Assembly (NCBI GenBank): GCA_018242255.1
Contig: JAFECH010000345.1
Coordinates: forward strand, 1-45,798
From: Pseudomonadota bacterium
Lineage (GTDB): Bacteria; Pseudomonadota; Alphaproteobacteria; Rhizobiales; Hyphomicrobiaceae
DNA: 45,798 nt
Direction of reading: 5' to 3'
Part shown: positions 16,016-21,434 of the stretch, piece after piece
Position numbering within the stretch: the first letter of the stretch is position 1
Layout of the letters: every line of letters starts with the position of its first letter
Notes under the pieces: generated by a model
The model's database searches: none
Seen by the model: only the letters and a program-made list of their open reading frames with translations
Told to the model about the DNA's origin: nothing
Made by a program: the position numbers and the translations under genes

Positions 16016-16486
16016 TCAGCGGGCTGCGCTGTCGAGCGCCGCTTCCAATCGGTTAAGAAAATCTATTTGGCTCTTGAGAATTTTTCGGCGTGCGGTCGAG
16101 AGAGCAAACCAGTTCGCGCGGTCGATCTCTGGAAATGTCGCGGTTCGTCCGGAGCGCGGAGGCCATTCGATGGTGAATTGATTGCTAACGAGCTGAGCTG
16201 GGTCCCAGTCGTTTTCTATGGCCCAGGCGTGAACCAGCTTGCCGCCACTCTGCCGCAACGAGCCGAGCGAAAGTGTCTTGCCGTGAGGACGCAATCCGGT
16301 CTCTTCTTCGAATTCGCGGAGCGCGGTCGCGTAGGGATCATCGCCGTCTCGAATTTCGCCTTTGGGAACGGTCCAGGCGCCATCATCCTTTTTCTGCCAG
16401 TATGGGCCTCCCGGATGGGCAAGCAGGACTTCAAGGTCTTGACGGCGGCGATATAAAAGCAGTCCTGCACTCTCCGGCGTTTTCAC
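16016..16486 (-). CDS. NUDIX hydrolase with variant Nudix box
   Basis: The 156-residue protein ('VKTPESAGLLLYRRRQDLEVLLAHPGGPYW...WTVPKGE') has a NUDIX fold whose box reads G-x5-D-x7-REFEEETGL (GEIRDGDDPYATALREFEEETGL region). All metal-binding Glu of REUxEExGU are present, but the first Glu is Asp. The C-terminal 'FPEIDRANWFALSTARRKILKSQIDFLNRL' resembles the AP4A hydrolase-like group that hydrolyses nucleoside diphosphates linked to another moiety; the substrate is unknown. The frame is open further upstream, but similarity begins at the GTG at 16486. It is transcribed divergently from a second NUDIX gene with 30 bases between the two starts. Confidence 0.8.
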   Translation of the reverse strand: MKTPESAGLLLYRRRQDLEVLLAHPGGPYWQKKDDGAWTVPKGEIRDGDDPYATALREFEEETGLRPHGKTLSLGSLRQSGGKLVHAWAIENDWDPAQLVSNQFTIEWPPRSGRTATFPEIDRANWFALSTARRKILKSQIDFLNRLEAALDSAAR

Positions 16487-16516
16487 GTCGCCGCTTTCGA
16501 CGTAAATGGAATAGTC

Positions 16517-16924
16517 ATGTCGCCTCCGAAAACGCCTCTTCTCACCGTCGATTGCGTCGTTGTCGACCCCTCCCGCGGTGTGCTTATGGTTCGCCGGAAA
16601 CATGAGCCCTTCAAGGGGGAATACGCTTTGCCCGGTGGTTTCGTCGAGATCGGTGAGACCGTCGAAGACGCTGCGAAGCGCGAGTTGATGGAAGAAACTG
16701 GCATCGACGCTAAGACGCTAACGTTGGTCGGCGTTTATTCCAAGCCCGACCGAGATCCCCGCGGCCACACCTGTTCCATCGCCTTTCTCGTTCTGGCCGA
16801 AAACCAGGAAGCCAAAGCCGGAGACGATGCCGAAGCCGTGGCCTGGATCAAAAATTTCGACGGCATTGAAATCGCCTTCGACCATCGAAACATTATCACT
16901 GACGCGCTGAACCTTATCCGATGA
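16517..16924 (+). CDS. NUDIX hydrolase, ADP-ribose pyrophosphatase-like
   Basis: The 135-residue protein has a full Nudix box G-x5-E-x7-REUxEExGU (residues about 41-63: GFVEIGETVEDAAKRELMEETGI). The preceding 'LTVDCVVVDPSRGVLMVRRKHEPFKGEYALPGGF' is typical of small bacterial ADP-ribose pyrophosphatase/8-oxo-dGTPase-like enzymes that cleave nucleoside diphosphate derivatives in the cytosol. Start at the ATG at 16517; the 30-base gap to the divergent NUDIX gene leaves little room for separate promoters. It is followed after 11 bases by cbpA and may be cotranscribed with cbpA-cbpM, linking nucleotide clean-up with chaperone functions. Substrate not determinable by eye. Confidence 0.85.
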   Translation: MSPPKTPLLTVDCVVVDPSRGVLMVRRKHEPFKGEYALPGGFVEIGETVEDAAKRELMEETGIDAKTLTLVGVYSKPDRDPRGHTCSIAFLVLAENQEAKAGDDAEAVAWIKNFDGIEIAFDHRNIITDALNLIR

Positions 16925-16935
16925 TGTGAGAGCCA

Positions 16936-17883
16936 ATGGAATTCAAGGATTACTACAAGATCCTCGGCGTCGAGCGCGACGCGACGCAGGACGACATCAA
17001 AAAGGCGTATCGTCAACTTGCGCGCAAGTATCATCCCGACATCAACAAAGAAGACGGCGCCGAAGCCAAGTTCAAGGAAATCGGCGAAGCCTACGAAGCG
17101 CTCGGCGATCCTGAAAAACGCGCTGCTTACGACCAACTCGGCAAGGACTGGAAGGCCGGCCAGGAATTCAGGCCGCCGCCGAATTGGGATGCGGGATTCG
17201 AATATTCCGGCGCCCCCGAAGGCGCAGACTTCAGTGATTTCTTCAGCAGCGTCTTCGGCGCAGCCGCGCGCGGGCAAAGGACATCGCGAGGGGGCCACAC
17301 TCGCACGACCTTCAATATGCGTGGCGAGGATCACCACGCATCGATCGTCATAGATCTGAGCGACGCGCTTGAAGGCGCCACGCGGACAATTACGCTGCGC
17401 ATGCCGGAGATGGATGACAGCGGCCACGTCTTCGTTCGCGACAAGAATCTCACCGTGCAGATTCCGAAGGGCGTCACCGAAGGTCAGAGCATTCGCCTCA
17501 AAGGACAGGGCTCTCCCGGCTTGGGTGAGGCCCCTGCGGGAGACCTTTATCTCGAAATCCGTTTCAAGCCGGACGCACGTTATCGTGTCGTCGGCAAGGA
17601 TCTCTATCTTGAGCTTCCCGTTGCACCCTGGGAGGCCGCACTCGGCGCGAGCGTGAAGATGCCGACGCCGTCCGGCGCCATTATGTTGAAGGTGCCTGCG
17701 GGCTCTGCCACTGGCCGCGAGCTTCGCATTCGCGGACGCGGCATTCCCGCCAAGGAACCGGGCGATCTTTACGCCGTACTCAAGATCGTCTGGCCTCCAG
17801 CGACCGATGAAAAGGCCCGTAAGATCTATGAAGAGATGGCGAAGGAACTGGCATTCGATCCGCGCGCAGGTCTTGGAGTTTAA
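16936..17883 (+). CDS. cbpA: Curved-DNA-binding DnaJ-type co-chaperone
   Basis: A 315-residue type II J-protein: J domain at residues 5-70 with His33-Pro34-Asp35, a Gly/Phe-containing linker ('[29 protein letters not shown]'), no Cys-rich zinc finger, and two C-terminal substrate-binding beta domains ('[21 protein letters not shown]', '[32 protein letters not shown]'). CbpA stimulates DnaK and also binds curved DNA in the nucleoid. Length matches E. coli CbpA (306). The assignment is strengthened by cbpM two bases downstream. It may share transcription with the NUDIX gene 11 bases upstream. Confidence 0.93.
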   Translation: MEFKDYYKILGVERDATQDDIKKAYRQLARKYHPDINKEDGAEAKFKEIGEAYEALGDPEKRAAYDQLGKDWKAGQEFRPPPNWDAGFEYSGAPEGADFSDFFSSVFGAAARGQRTSRGGHTRTTFNMRGEDHHASIVIDLSDALEGATRTITLRMPEMDDSGHVFVRDKNLTVQIPKGVTEGQSIRLKGQGSPGLGEAPAGDLYLEIRFKPDARYRVVGKDLYLELPVAPWEAALGASVKMPTPSGAIMLKVPAGSATGRELRIRGRGIPAKEPGDLYAVLKIVWPPATDEKARKIYEEMAKELAFDPRAGLGV

Positions 17884-17885
17884 CA

Positions 17886-18242
17886 ATGACAGAGAAAAGC
17901 TCCGGCGTAGTATCGGCGGAAGAAATCGGCACCGAACCCGTCTATTCGCTCGAAGAGTTGACCGGCATCTGCAAGGTCGAAGCCGCCTGGGTTGTGGAGC
18001 TTGTTGAGCATGGCATCATCGAAGCACGCGGCGCCGGTGCATCCGAATGGCGCTTTTCGAGCATCAGTGTCGTGCAGTTGGCGAAAGCCAAACGCTTCGA
18101 CCGTGATCTCGGCGTCAACCCCGCCGGCATTGCGGTGGTTTTCGATCTTTTGAATGAGATCGAACGGCTCAAATCCCGTCTCCATGTCCTGACAAGCTCG
18201 CACTCCTCGCTTGCGGACCATTCAGACGACGACAGCCGGTAA
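17886..18242 (+). CDS. cbpM: CbpM-like chaperone modulator
   Basis: The 118-residue protein has a MerR-like N-terminal segment ('VYSLEELTGICKVEAAWVVELVEHGIIEARG') and a helical C-terminus ('GIAVVFDLLNEIERLKSRLHVL'), as in CbpM. In E. coli CbpM binds the J domain of CbpA and blocks both DnaK stimulation and DNA binding. It begins two bases after the cbpA stop, so the two are translationally coupled. The Ser/Asp-rich tail is not conserved in the family. Confidence 0.88.
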   Translation: MTEKSSGVVSAEEIGTEPVYSLEELTGICKVEAAWVVELVEHGIIEARGAGASEWRFSSISVVQLAKAKRFDRDLGVNPAGIAVVFDLLNEIERLKSRLHVLTSSHSSLADHSDDDSR

Positions 18243-18269
18243 ACCTGCTTCCTCACGGTGAATGCACAC

Positions 18270-19190
18270 ATGGTCGGCAAACACATCATTGCCGTCGGGC
18301 ACGCGGCGCTCGACTACGTCTATCGCATTGACGCGTTTCCGAAGACGGCGACGAAATTGCGAGCGACGGAGCATGTCGCGAGCGGCGGCGGCATGGCTGC
18401 CAACGCCGCCGCCACGATTGCGCGTCTCGGCGGAGACGTGTCGCTGTGGGCGCGCATCGGCGATGACGCTGCTGGCGGCATAATCCGCCATCAACTCCGA
18501 ACGGCGGGTGTCGGCATAAGCCACGTTCGCGCTTTCGAAGGTGTTTCGTCGGCGACGGCAGCGGTGATCGTCGACAAGCGCGGCGAGCGTCTCGTCATCA
18601 GCGAGGACGATCACGAATTCCCGCTCTCCGCCGATTGGTTGCCGGTCTCTCATGTCGAAACGGCGAACGTTGTGCTTAGCGATCTGACCTGGCTCGAGGG
18701 CACGCTCGCGCTGTTCCAGGCTGCGCGCGATCGTGGTGTGCCGACGCTGCTCGACATCGACTTGAACGGCGGCCCACTGCTCGACAAGGTTATTGGCCTA
18801 ACCGATTACGCGATATTTTCGGCCGCGGCGTTCAAGCAGTTCACCCATGGCGGCAGCGATGAGGATCGCCTAGCACGACTCATCCGATCGGGAATTCGCC
18901 ATGCGGGAGTAACGAATGGCGAACGCGGGTATCTCTGGGCATCGCGGAGCGGAGAGCACGGCTGCCAACCCGCATTTGCTGTCGACGTAGTCGATACGAC
19001 GGGTGCAGGCGATGCCTTCCACGGGGCGTTTGCCTGGTGCGTTTCGCGAAACGAAGCGGACGCCGACAGCGCACGGATCGCTTCGGCCGTCGCCGCTTTA
19101 AGCTGCATGGGTCTGGGTGCCCGCGCCGGCCTTCCGACGCAAGACGAACTGGACCGTTTTCTTTCGCAGGACCCGCCGTCCAGGGACTGA
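18270..19190 (+). CDS. PfkB-family carbohydrate kinase
   Basis: The roughly 306-residue protein has the ribokinase-family N-terminal strand 'IIAVGHAALDYVYRID', the substrate-binding 'ASGGGMAANAAATIARLGG' and the catalytic signature 'DTTGAGDAFHGAF' near residue 245, where the Asp of GAGD is the base. It phosphorylates a sugar or sugar derivative with ATP. The closest general types are ketohexokinase/sulfofructose-kinase-like PfkB members, but the substrate cannot be read from the sequence. A GTG four codons upstream (18258) is also possible; neither start has a good Shine-Dalgarno sequence. It lies 27 bases after cbpM on the same strand, so it may be read from the same promoter, with no obvious functional link. 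Confidence 0.87.
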   Translation: MVGKHIIAVGHAALDYVYRIDAFPKTATKLRATEHVASGGGMAANAAATIARLGGDVSLWARIGDDAAGGIIRHQLRTAGVGISHVRAFEGVSSATAAVIVDKRGERLVISEDDHEFPLSADWLPVSHVETANVVLSDLTWLEGTLALFQAARDRGVPTLLDIDLNGGPLLDKVIGLTDYAIFSAAAFKQFTHGGSDEDRLARLIRSGIRHAGVTNGERGYLWASRSGEHGCQPAFAVDVVDTTGAGDAFHGAFAWCVSRNEADADSARIASAVAALSCMGLGARAGLPTQDELDRFLSQDPPSRD

Positions 19191-19506
19191 ACGACATCCA
19201 CGGCTGAGAATTTGCCGCCCGTCGAGACGAACTTCCAGAGGGGGATGGCGATGGCTTTTGCTGCATCGCCATATGTGCGGCGCCGAACACGGCGTGCTCT
19301 GGGCCGAGGAATATGAGGCGCAACGCGCACTCCTAAGGCCGTGTACAGACTTATCAAATCGGTATGCGGAGCCGATTTGCTCTTGCCGATCTATTTTGTG
19401 CAGCGCGAACCCAGATCCGCATCAGATGTGCGTTTGTCGCAGCTAGGGCTGGCATTTCGGGGATTATCGGCGTCTCATTGAACAATAACAAATAAGAGGA
19501 TGTGCA
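19191..19506. other. Intergenic region with 8-bp inverted repeat
   Basis: No gene recognised. An inverted repeat CAAATCGG (19355-19362) / CCGATTTG (19372-19379) with a 9-base spacer lies about 130 bases before the 45-residue membrane protein; it could be an operator or a transcript hairpin. An AT-rich stretch (about 19478-19500) precedes the ribosome-binding site. Confidence 0.45.
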
Positions 19507-19644
19507 ATGCCCGATTCTGCTTACACCATGATCTTCGCTATCGAAGGGCTTCTCATTTTGGGGGCCGTCGGGACTGGGTTGCTGCTCTTCTATTCCAGTC
19601 GCCACCATCGCAATAACCGCAAGCTTACAAGCCGCAGCGAATAG
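19507..19644 (+). CDS. 45-residue single-span membrane protein
   Basis: ATG at 19507 with AGAGGA six bases upstream opens a 45-codon frame ending in TAG. The sequence has a short N-terminal outside part, one hydrophobic span ('MIFAIEGLLILGAVGTGLLLFY') and a positively charged tail ('SSRHHRNNRKLTSRSE'), so by the positive-inside rule the C-terminus should be cytoplasmic. No family is recognised. The good ribosome-binding site, membrane helix and clean stop make it likely to be real despite its length. It stands at the beginning of a cluster of very small genes. Confidence 0.65.
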   Translation: MPDSAYTMIFAIEGLLILGAVGTGLLLFYSSRHHRNNRKLTSRSE

Positions 19645-19966
19645 TCTTCGCGCAAAGCAGAACCACCGGGCAGAGTCGTGTGCCGAGAACTTATCCGGCG
19701 CGTTAGCGCGAGAATCCCGTCGTCTCCAGCGGGAATTCCTGCGCGCGCCTAAACTTTGGTTTAGCCAGCTGACTGAGCGCAGACGCCCATAAATCGCGGC
19801 CGATCGATCTTTGGACCACGCCTCGCGTAGCGTTTTCCGGATCAGCTCATACCCACAGATAATAGGGCCCGCGATATCGCTCGCCTATCTGTGTTGCGCG
19901 GCTTTCAACAAGCGTCGCCCTGAAAACGAGGGTGCTGCCGACGCAATGAGATGATGGAGAACTACA
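19645..19966. other. Intergenic region with nested inverted repeats
   Basis: No gene seen. CTAAAC-TTTG-GTTTAG forms a small hairpin at 19747-19762. Further on, CACAGATA (19854-19861) pairs with TATCTGTG (19886-19893) around the palindrome GCGATATCGC (19871-19880). This structured stretch ends about 75 bases before the first secreted peptide and may be part of its promoter or leader. Confidence 0.45.
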
Positions 19967-20086
19967 ATGAAGATCGCCGTCCTCGCTACGATTTTGCTGG
20001 TCTCTGGTGTTTCGGGCGCTTTTGCTGCTCCGGCCTGCACGGGCAACTACAAGACCTCTGGCGCTGCTTGCGACGTCACGAAGTAA
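19967..20086 (+). CDS. 39-residue secreted two-cysteine peptide (copy 1)
   Basis: ATG at 19967 with GGAGA seven bases upstream encodes 39 residues: a signal peptide (MKIAVLATILLVSGVSGAFA) and a 19-residue mature part, APACTGNYKTSGAACDVTK, with two cysteines able to form a disulfide. It has a clean TAA stop and a strong terminator 28 bases later, so it is a complete transcription unit. A paralogue 240 bases downstream shares the mature pattern AP-x-C-[TS]-G-x-[YF]-K-[TS]-[ST]-G-A-A...C-x-[VI]-T-K. I do not recognise a described family; the function is unknown. Possible roles include signalling or surface peptides, without evidence for either. Confidence 0.75.
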   Translation: MKIAVLATILLVSGVSGAFAAPACTGNYKTSGAACDVTK

Positions 20087-20113
20087 AAAAACAGACGTGG
20101 AAAATCGAAGAAT

Positions 20114-20140
20114 GGGGCGCCACACGGCGCCCCTTTTTTT
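20114..20140 (+). terminator. Terminator after peptide copy 1
   Basis: Perfect 8-bp GC stem GGGGCGCC / GGCGCCCC with loop ACAC followed by seven T. Confidence 0.95.
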
Positions 20141-20323
20141 CGTTCGAGCCGCTCGCCTGCTTCAACTGTGGGGACGCGTGCCGAAAAGCTCTGCTCGAAG
20201 ATGGCGGATTATACTTTGAGATAATGGTCTCGCGCTGCGTTCTCCATATCTAACCGTTGGCATTCCACGACAGAGCGACTTGTTCTCCGCTCGTCATGTG
20301 AAGCGCGTTCATGGAGATATGCG

Positions 20324-20455
20324 ATGAAAGTCGTAGCTATCAGTACGCTGATTTTCGTGTCGGCCAGCGCCACAGCATTTTCCGCACCTCACTGCAGCGG
20401 CACCTTTAAATCGACGGGCGCCGCGTCTAGCGTAGCGTGCGCGATAACAAAATAA
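20324..20455 (+). CDS. 43-residue secreted two-cysteine peptide (copy 2)
   Basis: ATG at 20324 with GGAGA six bases upstream encodes 43 residues: a signal peptide (MKVVAISTLIFVSASATAFS) and a 23-residue mature peptide beginning APHCSGTFKSTGAA and ending CAITK. It matches copy 1 along its length except for a four-residue insertion before the second Cys, so the two arose by tandem duplication and have diverged. It also has its own terminator. The upstream TCTCC at 20284-20288 can pair with the GGAGA of the ribosome-binding site (20313-20317), a weaker version of the structure seen before the next gene. Function unknown. Confidence 0.75.
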   Translation: MKVVAISTLIFVSASATAFSAPHCSGTFKSTGAASSVACAITK

Positions 20456-20480
20456 TGCCGACGGCTAATCGGCGAGTTGA

Positions 20481-20510
20481 AAAAGGGCGTCCTGCAAGGG
20501 GCGCTCTTTT
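20481..20510 (+). terminator. Terminator after peptide copy 2
   Basis: A 12-bp stem AAAAGGGCGTCC / GGGCGCTCTTTT with two wobble pairs and a 6-base loop TGCAAG; the T-tract is part of the right arm. The symmetric A/T flanks would also allow termination from the other strand. Confidence 0.85.
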
Positions 20511-20625
20511 CAATTTGGTCTTCGCGCTGTCGGAACCCAATCGGCTGAGCCGCATATCCATTGATCGTCTGAAGCGATCGGAACCAATAAAACATCGCGT
20601 TGGAATGATAAGGCCGCGCCGCCCA

Positions 20626-20690
20626 TTCTCTTATCAGCTCTTCAAGACAAGCCGCTCACGAGAGCGGAAGTGAAGATGAGATAAGGAGAA
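20626..20690 (+). promoter_or_regulatory. Nested leader hairpin sequestering a Shine-Dalgarno
   Basis: A three-tier hairpin: inner CCGCTC(20652-20657)/GAGCGG(20662-20667) with loop ACGA; middle TCTTCA(20639-20644)/TGAAGA(20671-20676); outer TTCTCTTATC(20626-20635)/GATAAGGAGAA(20680-20690), ten pairs with one bulged G. The Shine-Dalgarno AAGGAG (20683-20688) lies wholly in the outer stem, five bases before the pairing ends and 6 bases before the ATG at 20695. This is the form of an RNA thermometer or other translation-control leader. Confidence 0.7.
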
Positions 20691-20694
20691 GAAA

Positions 20695-20892
20695 ATGAGA
20701 AAGTCTGTACTGGCCCTCTCGGCAATCCTGCTCACAACCGGCGCCTTGGCTGCTCGTTCGAGCGCTCCCAAGCATAGCCGAGTGACAGAGCGCGCTCAGA
20801 CGGAGATGCAGACGGAAACACCGGACGAATTCTGCCGTTGGCATGGCGCTGATACGAACTACGACATATACTGCGCACCGTTCTATGATTAA
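20695..20892 (+). CDS. 65-residue secreted protein with two cysteines
   Basis: ATG at 20695, with AAGGAG close upstream, encodes 65 residues: a signal peptide (MRKSVLALSAILLTTGALA) and a mature part of about 45 residues, hydrophilic at first ('HSRVTERAQTEMQTETPDEF') and ending 'CRWHGADTNYDIYCAPFYD' with two Cys 12 residues apart. It is not clearly homologous to the two upstream peptides but shares their layout: small, exported, two Cys, own terminator. The ribosome-binding site is buried in a nested hairpin, suggesting regulated translation. No known family recognised. Confidence 0.7.
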   Translation: MRKSVLALSAILLTTGALAARSSAPKHSRVTERAQTEMQTETPDEFCRWHGADTNYDIYCAPFYD

Positions 20893-20916
20893 CCAGCGAT
20901 TAGCATAGGCACGACC

Positions 20917-20944
20917 AAAAGCGCACCGGAGACGGCGCGTTTTT
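20917..20944 (+). terminator. Terminator after 65-residue secreted protein
   Basis: AAAAGCGCACCG pairs with CGGCGCGTTTTT (one mismatch, one wobble) around a GAGA tetraloop. The T-rich right arm ends at 20944. Confidence 0.85.
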
Positions 20945-20968
20945 GTGTTGGGGCGACAAAGCCGTCGG

Positions 20969-21181
20969 ACCCAAACTGGCTTCATGAAAGCACTGATCGG
21001 CGAAGACGACCGAACTGTCGGCTTTGCGATGGTCGGTCCGGAAGCAGGAGAGGGGATGGCCGTTGTCCAGACTGCGATGATCGCTGGTCTTCCTCATATG
21101 GCTTTGCGCGAAGCGATCATTGCGCATCCGACCATGGCGGAAGGTCTGGGTTCACTTTTTACTCGTGTGCCCGCGCGCTGA
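20969..21181 (+). pseudogene. C-terminal remnant of a pyridine nucleotide-disulfide oxidoreductase
   Basis: The translated segment 'TGFMKALIGEDDRTVGFAMVGPEAGEGM' continuing to 'ALREAIIAHPTMAEGLGSLFTRVPAR' is the dimerisation-domain end of mercuric-reductase/dihydrolipoamide-dehydrogenase-like flavoproteins, including the conserved 'HPTMAEGL' that normally carries the active-site His and Glu pair. Nothing of the FAD and NAD domains (about 390 residues) is found upstream: the segment abuts the previous terminator, has no start codon or ribosome-binding site, and ends in TGA. It is best read as a leftover from a deletion or rearrangement. Confidence 0.8.
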
Positions 21182-21372
21182 ACGGGCTTCAGATCATTCT
21201 CCTGCAGAAGGGAACTGCGTCAGCGTGAGTGACAGGAATAACGCAGTGTATTGCAAATCAAGATCCCAACTTCGCGTTGATGACTTGTTCGTGGGCGAAT
21301 TCGTGTTTAGTCGAATGAGAGAATATTCCATATCTAATTTTTATTACGTATCGATTTATCGTTTTTGAACTC

Positions 21373-21415
21373 GACCCTGCTGTTTGGTGCGCTCGCCAAC
21401 GATGCAGGGTCTTTC
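21373..21415 (+). terminator. Stem-loop between flavoprotein remnant and secreted protein gene
   Basis: GACCCTGC (21373-21380) pairs with GCAGGGTC (21404-21411), with an inner TTGG/CCAA stem, followed by TTTCCTT on the plus strand. It could terminate plus-strand transcription, and read on the minus strand it lies just after the 21435 stop codon. The preceding 21310-21366 is noticeably AT-rich; no gene is seen between 21182 and 21434. Confidence 0.5.
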
Positions 21416-21434
21416 CTTATGAACCGCGTTCCAG

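Noticed and set aside
16735-17886. 383-codon minus-strand frame opposite the NUDIX gene and cbpA
   Set aside because: Antisense shadow of GC-rich coding DNA; no motifs, and cbpA is clearly the real gene.
18806-19357. 183-codon minus-strand frame at the end of the PfkB gene
   Set aside because: Overlaps the well-supported kinase and is Arg/Ser-rich with no recognisable motif.
549-20214. 16-base exact repeat AGATGGCGGATTATAC at 549-564 and 20199-20214
   Set aside because: One such match is near the number expected by chance in a 46-kb window; no third copy or shared context.
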